This document shows, one piece after another, positions 49,355-58,278 of a stretch of DNA of 64,000 nt (within the stretch, counting starts at the first letter, position 1; each line of letters opens with the position of its first letter). The position numbers and the translations under genes are program-made. Source of the DNA: Dermatophagoides farinae (lineage: Eukaryota; Arthropoda; Arachnida; Sarcoptiformes; Pyroglyphidae). The stretch is from the NCBI RefSeq assembly GCF_024713945.1, contig NC_134678.1:1116001-1180000 (forward strand), in the 5' to 3' direction. Under the pieces are notes generated by a model. It saw only the letters and a list, made by a program, of their open reading frames with translations, did no database searches and was not told the DNA's origin.

Positions 49355-50196
49355 ATGATCATTTTTAATGATAATTTTAAAAATTATTCCAATGAATCAA
49401 TATGTTTAAAAGTGGAAAAAATTTCACATGAAAATCAACATTGTAAATTGACAATCACACGTAAATGTGATCGTTTTTGGCATATATTTCTCATCATTCT
49501 ATTCATGTTTATTCTTGTGATTTTATTGTTGTTTCAACGGCAAAATTTAACGGTAAATTTTTCTTTTCTAAAAAATAAATGATTATATTGACTGATAATT
49601 TGACAATCTATATAGTTTACCTTGTTCACAATTCTGGTCATATCGTTCAATATTTTGATGTACATATTTCTACCCATTGTAGAAGGTTTGATAATTATGC
49701 AAAAATAAACCACCGGTTATTCATAACATGATTTCTTTTTCGTAGAATCAATCATTTTATTTGATAATTTTCATGGTATAGAATATGGAAAAAAATATCT
49801 ATTCCATAAATCAACTGTTCGTATGTTTATCAACACAAATAATGTGATCATTAATGAAGCCATTACAATGGTATGTGTGTGTATAATCGTTTGATATTTT
49901 CAATATTTGTCTTTTCCCTCTCTTTGCCATAGCAAAAAGTCATTTTTTATTTGATTGCCATTCCAGCTGATCTAGGACATTTGGTTTTACACAATAATAA
50001 TAATAATAACAGCAACGAAGCTGGACAATCCAACCACCCATTGAATAATATTAATGATCAGACAAAAATTTTCAATGAAACAAAAATCAAATTGATTCCA
50101 TTATTTATACATACATTACCACGTTTGGATTGTCTGAAAATTGTCTATAATTATATTATACAATTCAGAAATCAACAACAACAACAACAAATGTAA
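49355..50196 (+). CDS. Small two-helix membrane protein of unknown function
   Basis: Four exons, 49355-49552, 49616-49685, 49746-49870 and 49933-50196, join without frame conflict (phases 0, 1, 0) to give 218 residues. Two strongly hydrophobic segments, about 42-61 (WHIFLIILFMFILVILLLF) and about 67-88, would form a membrane hairpin. They leave short N-terminal and longer C-terminal soluble parts on the same side. Two Cys pairs occur in the N-terminal part. The C-terminal part has beta-rich sequence (IEYGKKYLFHKSTVRMFINT), an Asn-rich loop and a closing poly-Gln. I do not recognise a family. The start ATG lies only 211 bases after the previous stop, so the 5' UTR must be tiny or overlap the upstream gene's 3' UTR. 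Confidence 0.6.
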
Positions 50197-50413
50197 TTGA
50201 ATAATTTTAAATTTTGTTCCAATTTTCATTTTATTTTATCATTTCAATCCATTCATCATCATCATCATCATCATGAATAATAAATGAATTTGTTTTGATG
50301 AACTAGAAAGATATAGCCACCATTTGGTGTGAGAAGAAGATAAGAGAAAAACGCAGCAGTCATCAATTTTTAATTTTAATGAAACAAAACGAGCAAAAAA
50401 TAAAAATAAAAAT

Positions 50414-50860
50414 TTATACTAAAATCAATTTTGATTTTGATTTATATTTATAAATAATGAAACAAATTGCAAATAGAATAAATGAAATAACAAATGTTAT
50501 TAATTGAATAAAACAAATTAAATGATGATCAATCGATTGATCATGATGATGGTGATGATCACTGATGACAATTATTTCAGTATTTTCATCCAAATTCTTG
50601 TGAAATAATTCATCATTATGGCTATATTCATTTTCAACATCGATATTACCGTTATTCAATTGATAAATTGAATCATTCGAATCAATATTAGTTTCATTCG
50701 AAACCAATTTCAATGGTGGTGGCGTTGTTGTCGTTGCATAATTATTATTATCTCTTATAATCAATGAAACGGTAATAATTGGTTCAGGAATTGTCAATAA
50801 AATATAAAACGACGACATTAATAATAATAATAATGATGATGAATATTGATTGATTGCCAT
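50414..50860 (-). CDS. Small type I membrane protein of unknown function
   Basis: A single-exon frame of 148 residues from ATG 50860. A signal peptide (SSLLLLLMSSFYILLTIP) opens it. A Thr/Pro then Asn/Asp/His-rich extracellular part of about 85 residues with several N-glycosylation sequons follows, then one membrane helix (about 114-135) and a short basic tail KYKSKSKLILV. The layout recalls small glycoprotein receptors, but the tail lacks the EFYA end of syndecans and no family can be named. It converges on the preceding gene, with 217 bases between stop codons. The ordered signal-ectodomain-helix layout makes it more credible than the chance frames nearby. Confidence 0.5.
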   Translation of the reverse strand: MAINQYSSSLLLLLMSSFYILLTIPEPIITVSLIIRDNNNYATTTTPPPLKLVSNETNIDSNDSIYQLNNGNIDVENEYSHNDELFHKNLDENTEIIVISDHHHHHDQSIDHHLICFIQLITFVISFILFAICFIIYKYKSKSKLILV

Positions 50861-51179
50861 TGTGAATTTGATGATGATGATGATTCAATTTGAGCAGGCT
50901 GAATAAATAACACAAAAAAAATGGTTGTTTCTTCTTAAAGCATACACACACACACGCACACATTAAGAAAAAGATTGTCATCATCATCATCATCATCATC
51001 ATTTTTTTTCCACTATCATTGACATACTTCTCTATTCAACAGTAATAATCAATCAAAAAAATAAATCAATCAATCAAGCACATGGATTCATTCATTCATT
51101 CATTCATGATCGAAACCAAATTCATTCGATTATCGATTGATTGATTTTGTGGTCAATGCCAATCAAAATATGATTGCCA

Positions 51180-51220
<41 letters not shown>

Positions 51221-51304
51221 AACGAGATTATATTATTTCACATTAGAAATTTTTTTTTTTTTTTTTTTGATTATCATCAAAAAAATCATCAGTAAAGAAA
51301 AACT
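50861..51304. other. Spacer between the small membrane protein and the gypsy element
   Basis: AT-rich sequence with ATC/ATG triplets, AATC repeats and a (TG)15(TA)5 microsatellite. It should contain the promoter of the small membrane-protein gene. Confidence 0.6.
51181..51220. repeat. Compound (TG)15(TA)5 microsatellite
   Basis: An uninterrupted TG run of 30 bases passes directly into a 10-base TA run. Confidence 0.95.
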
Positions 51305-51308
51305 TTAT

Positions 51309-51500
51309 AGTAACGTTCGTGCAACGGTTGAGAAGAAGAACTTTATTAGTCAACTAATCAAAGGTTAAACAACAAGTGTGTGTCCAGTGTTTGTGTCATG
51401 ACTTATATACATGTCGTGTCCTTTGTGTGTGTGTGACATTAGTGGTAGTGGTGGTGTTGTGTAGTGTGAGTGGTATGTGTGTGTGTGGAGGCCGCATACT
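51309..51500 (-). repeat. 3' LTR of the gypsy element
   Basis: 192 bases identical by eye to 55613-55804, so this is the low-coordinate LTR of a minus-strand element. Its boundary may shift by one base because the ends share a base with the flank. Confidence 0.93.
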
Positions 51501-51508
51501 CCTCCCCC

Positions 51509-54424
51509 TCAAGACGGAAGTGTCCGGGGTCGGCCGCGGTTTCTAATTATGTCTAAATCGGTGTTTGCAGCCAATGATTTTTTGATGTGGTTGTGGTGGA
51601 TCCAACGGAAGTTTCCATTCCTGTCCTCGATCTTGATGTTCGGGTAATTCATTTCGGCTGCTATAAATGGGCCTTTCCAACGTCGGTTGAACTTTTTCGA
51701 GCTCCCCATAGTTGCTTCGACCAAATGCCATAGCACTCTGTCGCCAATTTGAATCGGTTCCACTTTCGTTTTTCTGTCATATTGATCTTTTTGATGTTCC
51801 TGGGCTTGTCCATGTCGAGCCAAACGTCGTTCTCTCAGGATTCCCATATCTTCGGTGTTGTGTACGATTCCATATCTTCGGTCCAGTTGCGTCGTCATGT
51901 CACGGCCGTACATTGCCTTAAATGGAGACATGGATGTCGAATAATGTCTTGATCCATTGTAGGCTGCGATCGCTTCTGGTAGTGTACGGTCCCAATTATT
52001 GTGATCATTAGCTGATACGCGGATAATCGTTTCGATTGTCCGGATGATACGTTCCACCATTCCGTTCGTTTGATGATGAGCCACAGTTGCTTCTTCCAGT
52101 TCGATGTGATTTTCGGATGCGAATCTTTTGAATTGTTCGCTTTGGAACTGAGCACCACAGTCATGAAGTATGATCTGGGGCCATCCGAAATCTTGGAATA
52201 CCTGACGTAACCATTCAATAACGACTGTTGATGAAATGGTAGCCACTGGCTTTGCTACGACGAATTTTGAAGCGTAATCTTGCAGAACCAGGATGTATTT
52301 ATTACCGTCATTGGTAGTTTGCAATGGGCCACAGATGTCGATTCCCAGCCTTCTCCAGTTATTTGGTTCGGCTTGACTCGTAATCATCGGCAATCGAGTC
52401 CTTTCGGTGTTTTCCTTGTATTGCTCGCAGCGTGGACAGGTTGATACAATATGCTTGACTTGCCTTTTCCAGCCGGGCCACCAAAATCGTTTTCTGGTCT
52501 CTTCTGTACATTTGAATACACCAAAATGTCCGTTATCGTGAACTGTTTTTAAGATTTGTTCACGTTCGTTTTCGTTTCTGATGTAAACCCGTAACGATTC
52601 TGGGTCTGTCGATCTGTCCACGAAATACCATCTGCCATTTTGATAACGGAAATTATTTCGATCTCTGTTGATCACGTCATCCGGTTGACTATCGTCCTGT
52701 GTTGTCGTAATGCAGTTCACTTGCAATCTGCTCAGCGTATCTGCGAGGACGTTTTCCGTTCCTTTGATGTGTTCGATATTCTCGATTTGGAAATCTGCCA
52801 ATTTCAGCACCATTCTGCCCAATTTTCCGTTACAATCTTTCTTGGACAGCAGCCATTTCAATGGTTTGTGGTCTGTTTCCAAGATGAACGGTTTTCCAAT
52901 CAATAAATATTGCCAATATTTTAGGGCTTGAATTAAAGCTGTAGCTTCTTTCTCGTATGTTGAATATCTCTTCTGTGTATCGTTGAAGCCTCTAGAAAAG
53001 AAATCAACTGGCGTTTTGACATTGTTGATTGTTTGTGATAGTACCGCTCCCATGGCGCTATCAGAGGCATCCGTTGTTACGGTAAATTTTTGTGACATAT
53101 CCGGTATCATGATCGTCGGATTTTTCTTGATCACTTCTTTCAGCTGATTGAAGGCTTCTTCTTGCTCGTGCAACCATTTGAACTTCTTCTGGTTACTACA
53201 TTCATATAACGGCTTGCACATTTTTGCGAAGTCCTTTATCAGATCACGGTAATAGCCGGCCAAACCGATGAATGTTTTGGCTTCATTCTGGTTGGATGGT
53301 CGAGGAAATTGTAATAACTTTTGTTTATTCGAGGCCAATATTGCTCGGTGTCCTTTTTTTATGGAAAAACCGAGGTAATCAATTTCTTTCATGTAGAATT
53401 GGCACTTTTCTTCATTCAATTTGAGATTTTCATTTCTGAGAATGTTGAATATTTGATCGAGATGTTGTTGATGTTGTTGTTCATTTTCACTGAATATTAT
53501 CACGTCGTCGAGGTAGCATTCTACAAAATCAAGATGACCAAGAATCGATTCCATTAATCGTTGAAACGTTTGTGGTGCTGCCACTAGACCAAACGGCATC
53601 ATCTTGAATTGATACAATTTGTTATTGAAGGCGAAAGCGGTATATTTCTTGGAATTTTCTTCCATTGGAATTTGATAATATCCGCGTTTGAGATCCATTT
53701 TTGAAAAGATTTTTGCCTTTGATAATTTGAACAGGATGTCTTTTATTCTTGGCATCGGAAAAGCATCGTTGTTTGAGATTTTGTTTAAGTCGCGATAGTC
53801 GATAGCTAGCCGAACCGAACCGTCTTTTTTCTTGATTGGTACTATGCGAGATCGATATTCACTTTTTGATTCTTCGATAATGCCAAGTTGTTGTAATTCG
53901 TTGATATGATTGGCAATATCATCTCTCCAATGTACTGGTATATTTTGGGTTTTATGACGTATTAATCGGTTTGATGAGACGTCGATTTTGTGGACCATTC
54001 TTTCTGTTTTTCCACACCCAGTGAATACGTCGTTGTATTGTCGTTTGATTTGATCGACACAATTGTTGATTGCTAGACGTTTTTTTGTTTCGTTTTTCAT
54101 GTTGGACAACGGTTTGTTGTGTTGAAAGATTTTAAGACCAACTCGTTGTTCCAATAGAAATTTTTCGATAGTGTCCGTTCCAACTACGATGTCGTGGTGG
54201 AGTTTGTCGAACACAAATATTGTGGTTTCATGGTTTTCACTACCAATCGTTACCGATGTTTTAGCCCTCCCGAGGCATTGGACTGCTGTTCCGTCAGCCA
54301 TATATGCAGATCCCGATTTCTTCTGCCACTTGATTTTTAGATTTTCCGCTTTGCTTTTTGACATTCCAGTAAAATTTGCACCAGTATCGTATAATGCCAA
54401 AGTTTTGATTTTATTGATAAACAA
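51509..54424 (-). CDS. Gypsy pol: protease, reverse transcriptase, RNase H, integrase
   Basis: A 971-codon frame. Parts in order: aspartic protease (YDTGA) near the start; reverse transcriptase with YLDD near residue 305; RNase H (about 440-560); a zinc-binding H2C2 integrase head with CPRCEQY near 660; and the integrase core. The reverse-transcriptase-before-integrase order places it in Ty3/gypsy. The frame looks whole. Confidence 0.95.
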   Translation of the reverse strand: MFINKIKTLALYDTGANFTGMSKSKAENLKIKWQKKSGSAYMADGTAVQCLGRAKTSVTIGSENHETTIFVFDKLHHDIVVGTDTIEKFLLEQRVGLKIFQHNKPLSNMKNETKKRLAINNCVDQIKRQYNDVFTGCGKTERMVHKIDVSSNRLIRHKTQNIPVHWRDDIANHINELQQLGIIEESKSEYRSRIVPIKKKDGSVRLAIDYRDLNKISNNDAFPMPRIKDILFKLSKAKIFSKMDLKRGYYQIPMEENSKKYTAFAFNNKLYQFKMMPFGLVAAPQTFQRLMESILGHLDFVECYLDDVIIFSENEQQHQQHLDQIFNILRNENLKLNEEKCQFYMKEIDYLGFSIKKGHRAILASNKQKLLQFPRPSNQNEAKTFIGLAGYYRDLIKDFAKMCKPLYECSNQKKFKWLHEQEEAFNQLKEVIKKNPTIMIPDMSQKFTVTTDASDSAMGAVLSQTINNVKTPVDFFSRGFNDTQKRYSTYEKEATALIQALKYWQYLLIGKPFILETDHKPLKWLLSKKDCNGKLGRMVLKLADFQIENIEHIKGTENVLADTLSRLQVNCITTTQDDSQPDDVINRDRNNFRYQNGRWYFVDRSTDPESLRVYIRNENEREQILKTVHDNGHFGVFKCTEETRKRFWWPGWKRQVKHIVSTCPRCEQYKENTERTRLPMITSQAEPNNWRRLGIDICGPLQTTNDGNKYILVLQDYASKFVVAKPVATISSTVVIEWLRQVFQDFGWPQIILHDCGAQFQSEQFKRFASENHIELEEATVAHHQTNGMVERIIRTIETIIRVSANDHNNWDRTLPEAIAAYNGSRHYSTSMSPFKAMYGRDMTTQLDRRYGIVHNTEDMGILRERRLARHGQAQEHQKDQYDRKTKVEPIQIGDRVLWHLVEATMGSSKKFNRRWKGPFIAAEMNYPNIKIEDRNGNFRWIHHNHIKKSLAANTDLDIIRNRGRPRTLPS

Positions 54425-54456
54425 AGGGAATTCTATTAGATGCCTGGGAGGGCGGT

Positions 54457-55611
54457 TTAGTTTAAAGCTACCAAGTCGTCGTTATCGTCGAATTGGTCTT
54501 CGTCGTTTGAATCATCATGCGCCATCTCCGATGTATTGATCGTTGCTTTGTCACATAGGCAGGTGGCATGTTGTCCTTTGCACTTGACACAACTAATGTT
54601 GGATCGGCATTCGTTGGCCTTGTGGTTGGGTCGTAAACATTTGAGGCATAAACCACGACGTTGAGCTATCTGTTTTCGTGATTTTGCTGAGCCACTGGTA
54701 CATGCCATGCTGTTGTGGTTCGACCTTGAACATAATGCACATTTCTTGTTTTTGTTGTCATGCTGTGTTGGTCGATAAGATGAGCGTTGTTGTTGTTGTT
54801 GGTTTGCTCGTTTGGCCTCAAGGGCTTGAGTTTGCACATGGGCTATTTCGGCCATTTTGTTGATTATCATCTCCACGTCGTTGTTTATTGGCAATTGGTT
54901 TAGCACGCTAAACGGCATGATTTGCAGTATTTTCTTCTTGAATACTCGGTCTATGCATTCTTTGTTGATACCCCGAGAAACTGCTTGATAATAAAGAGCA
55001 CACAATTTGCCTGATGTCGATGATAATGGTGTTTTTGAACCAGGGTTAAAACGTTCGACTATGTCCAATGTTTGATTGTTGTCGATCGGTCCAAATGTGA
55101 TATTCAGCGCATTGATAATGTTTTCGACACTTTCAGCATTCGGTGTTGTCGGATGATCACGTTTTAAATGATTAGGCAGAGCATTTGTCAGTATCAGGAA
55201 TTTTTCTTGTGGACTTGCTTCTCTTGTGGCAATCTCGAATAGCGAGAGGAAACTTGCCCAGTCCTGCTTTTTACCGGAAAATTTAATTTTGATCTTCGGT
55301 ATTTCTGCTGCTGCATTAGTGGAAATTTTTGGTTTCGGGTCCACTTCCTGCAATAATTCTCGCAGTTTTTCTTGATATTGCGACATTTTGTCGATTTCTT
55401 CAGTTGTCGGCTCTGTATTTGACGACCATATTTGATCATGTTCATTGGCCAGATCTTCGGCAAGCTTTAAGATTTTTTCTTTTTCTGCTTCCGGATTTAA
55501 TTGTCGAATTAATAGTCGACTATGTAAACGAGAGATTTCTCGCCGTGTAGTTGACAATGTTGCCATATTGATCGTTGAATTTACACGTTGAGTTCGAATC
55601 CGTCCTGACAC
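54457..55611 (-). CDS. Gypsy gag with three zinc knuckles
   Basis: A 384-codon frame directly after the primer site. A capsid-like region (about 100-260) begins with FSGKKQDWASF, which resembles the DUF1759-type Gag seen in BEL/Pao elements. Three Cys/His knuckles follow (CALCSRSNHNSMAC, CLKCLRPNHKANEC and CVKCKGQHATCLC), then an acidic tail. In elements of this class gag and pol are separate frames, with pol made by recoding or read-through. Confidence 0.85.
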   Translation of the reverse strand: MSGRIRTQRVNSTINMATLSTTRREISRLHSRLLIRQLNPEAEKEKILKLAEDLANEHDQIWSSNTEPTTEEIDKMSQYQEKLRELLQEVDPKPKISTNAAAEIPKIKIKFSGKKQDWASFLSLFEIATREASPQEKFLILTNALPNHLKRDHPTTPNAESVENIINALNITFGPIDNNQTLDIVERFNPGSKTPLSSTSGKLCALYYQAVSRGINKECIDRVFKKKILQIMPFSVLNQLPINNDVEMIINKMAEIAHVQTQALEAKRANQQQQQRSSYRPTQHDNKNKKCALCSRSNHNSMACTSGSAKSRKQIAQRRGLCLKCLRPNHKANECRSNISCVKCKGQHATCLCDKATINTSEMAHDDSNDEDQFDDNDDLVALN

Positions 55612-55613
55612 CA
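55592..55613 (-). other. Primer-binding site, tRNA-Leu type
   Basis: Read on the plus strand this stretch has the form of a tRNA 3' end: the T-loop GTTCGAATC, an acceptor stem ending TCCTGACA, and CCA. The TCCTGACACCA end is typical of eukaryotic tRNA-Leu. The match extends about 22 bases, through the T arm. Confidence 0.75.
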
Positions 55614-55804
55614 GTAACGTTCGTGCAACGGTTGAGAAGAAGAACTTTATTAGTCAACTAATCAAAGGTTAAACAACAAGTGTGTGTCCAGTGTTTGTGT
55701 CATGACTTATATACATGTCGTGTCCTTTGTGTGTGTGTGACATTAGTGGTAGTGGTGGTGTTGTGTAGTGTGAGTGGTATGTGTGTGTGTGGAGGCCGCA
55801 TACT
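55613..55804 (-). repeat. 5' LTR of the gypsy element
   Basis: 192 bases identical by eye to the LTR at 51309-51500. As the element lies on the minus strand, this is its promoter-bearing LTR. Confidence 0.93.
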
Positions 55805-55808
55805 TTAT

Positions 55809-56387
55809 TAATATATATCAAATGGTAGCGCATACCAAAAAAAAAAAAAAAAAAAACACAAATTTCGTTTGTACAACTTGCATGGTTATTATTATTATTA
55901 TTAATTATTAATGGATGGATAATTAGAAAAAAAAGAAATAAAAATCTTTAAAAAAAAGCACAACATTGACAATAAATAGTAGCTTTAATGTATTTTTTTT
56001 TTCTTCATGCCGAATAATTTGTTTGTTGTTTGTATATATATATAAAGAAATAATAATGTGTGTGTGTGATTGTAATGAAAAGAAGAAAAAAAACCATAAA
56101 CGAAACATTTCGAATATGAGATGAAGATGACAAGTGGAATATATTATTATTGTTTTAAAAAGGTAAAATAAATCGCATGTGAGTGTGTGCATTTTGTTGA
56201 ATTTTTTTTGTCTAAATCCAACATTTGAATTTTCGGGAAAAAAAATTTTTAGATGGTCACCTATCAGGTGTGTGTGTGTGTGTCTGTATTTAGAAAAAAA
56301 AATTAATCAAAACATAAAAAAAATTGGTGTAAATAAACGAAACAATTTTTACTCATTTTTTTTACCCTCCATTCAGATTCATTCAGA
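55809..56387. other. Ceramide synthase 3' flank
   Basis: About 580 bases of A and T homopolymers, ATT triplets and GT repeats (56057-56069, 56270-56283). It holds the 3' UTR of the ceramide synthase gene. No gene was seen. Confidence 0.6.
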
Positions 56388-58278
56388 TTAACCATGTTTT
56401 AATAATCCATTCGAATGTATTTTGGTTTGATGATGATGATCATGATCATGATCATGAAAATCATTATTCAATGACTTGAAATGAGTATTACCATTATTTT
56501 TCAATTTTAATGAATCATTATTAAACATTAATTCATCATTATCGGCTACAATTTCTTCGTCTTCATCTTCTTCTTCTTCATCTTCTTCGATAAAATCTTC
56601 TTCATCTTCATCATCGGATCTAATATCTTTAATCTGTAAAATGAATGGTGATTGACAAAAAAAAACAAGAATAAAATCATTTAATCATTTGAAAAAAAAT
56701 GGATAGATTAATTAGAATAATTACGCCATTATTATTCCAAGCTTGAATAGCAACACGTATTATGAAATATGTCCATATGATATGAAGTATTTGCAATGCA
56801 ATAAGTAATGAATTGAATATATAATAGGCAGAAAACATAGGAACCAAACCAACGGCCACATATGATGAATAATAGATAATTCTATATGGCAGTAAACCGA
56901 TACGTGATATAATCCAACACAATGCAAATACATTGAATACAACATCAGCGATTTGTTGTTTCTTTACATAGGCCATCATTTTGGCGCCCTTTATAAGAAA
57001 AAAAAAATATAATTAGTTTTTTTTTAAATTGTCAACCAATTTCAATCAAACATACTTCAAGTGGAATATCAGCAAAATCATGTATAACTAATACCAATGT
57101 GCCGATACGAATCAGATTACATGCCCATGAAAAACTTAACAAACATAATGTTACAACATGATGGACAAACATTACCCAAAAATCCTGAAATGAGTTTTTT
57201 TTTTAGTTCTCTTAATAAATATCGTTGATGATAATATATCACTTATACCTTTCGTTGAACATCAACAAATTGTGAAAATAATAATGCTAAGTAGAATGCG
57301 GATTCAATATTATAATACCACCATTCTTCACTTGAAACAAACTATAATGTGAATAATAAAATGAATTTGAGTGACAATTTTTAGATTTTTTATTTTACAG
57401 AAAAAAACCTTACATGATGTGGATAATCAATAAAACACCAAGCGGAATCCCACATCCATGGTTTCTAATAATAAAAATAAAAAAAAAATTTCATCAACAA
57501 AACATGGTTAATTTCAAAATTTAATAAAACTTACATCCCATAATACAACGAGGCCATAAGTAAACATGGTACAATAGAATAAACATCGCCAACTAGAGAA
57601 GAAAAAAATTAAGTAATTTATACATGAGAAAAAAAGGTCAAAAAAAAACCAAAACCACATACGCGCTTTCGGTAAATTTGGACAAAATTGTTGGTTTACT
57701 TTGTGTCGATCTAAGCCGCATCCATCGTTGAATTTTTCGTTCATTACAATCCAATTGTTTACACAATCCTGATAGCTGAAATAAAAAAAAATAAATGTCA
57801 GATAAATGAGAAAAAAATAAATATTTCCATAGCATACATACTTGTTTATCGGATAATTTTCCTCTTGTTTGATGATATGTTTGTTCCAATATTTTATTAG
57901 CTGGTGGTGGACGTGGTCTTGTTGGCGGTAGGCCTAACCAAATGCCCAATGGTATGAATAGAAAACTGTGTGTGTGTGGGAGAGGAGGGGGAGAAAAAAT
58001 GATGATTACATAATGATCATATTATTCAGGTACATATAATTATTGAAATAAAGGAAAACAGCCAATTTTTTTCTTGGGTGTGTGTGTGTGTTTGTATATA
58101 CATACCGATTAAAAATTATACGTATTATAATCAGAATAACGGCCGTATATGCAGAATAATATAAATCATTAAAATGACGATAACCATTTGTTTCATACAT
58201 TTTCCATGTTGCATTCGGTGGTGTCCACACGTCTTCATTCCAGAATCCTTTACGTAATTTTTCTATTGTTTCCAACAT
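56388..58278 (-). CDS. Ceramide synthase (Lag1/schlank family)
   Basis: Nine minus-strand exons: 58278-58106, 57965-57842, 57775-57663, 57592-57535, 57464-57414, 57341-57249, 57184-57056, 56988-56725 and 56633-56388. They give 416 residues, normal for the family. A first membrane helix (about 39-58) precedes a homeobox-like region (about 95-140) with CNERKIQRWMRLRS. The TLC domain follows. Its Lag1 motif begins WVMFVHHVVT, with the catalytic pair His212-His213, and continues with SFSWACNLIRIG, LVLVIHDFADIPLE and AKMMAY. Five to six helices are expected in the ER membrane. The acidic DDEDEED-type cytosolic tail is typical of casein-kinase-2-regulated animal enzymes. It makes (dihydro)ceramide from a sphingoid base and acyl-CoA. 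ATG 58278 is chosen because MLETIEKL starts the usual N-terminus and no earlier in-frame ATG exists. Confidence 0.95.

Larger units (their letters stand above)
51305..55808 (-). mobile_element. Ty3/gypsy LTR retrotransposon, very young and whole-looking
   Basis: On the minus strand, 51309-55804, with two 192-base LTRs that look identical. Their termini are AGTA...TACT, the AGT/ACT end type seen in gypsy-group elements. A 4-base duplication TTAT flanks it (51305-51308 and 55805-55808). A tRNA-Leu-type primer site follows the 5' LTR (high-coordinate end). There are two reading frames, gag then pol, and no env. It is clearly more GC-rich than the host sequence around it. Identical LTRs imply very recent insertion. 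No breaks were seen. Confidence 0.95.

Noticed and set aside
49616-49690. Alternative frame VYLVHNSGHIV for the second exon of the orphan membrane gene
   Set aside because: It looks protein-like, but its phase does not match either neighbouring exon, whereas the hydrophobic frame matches both.
54171-54539. Plus-strand frames across the gypsy element
   Set aside because: Mirror frames of the element's coding strand, with no independent motifs.
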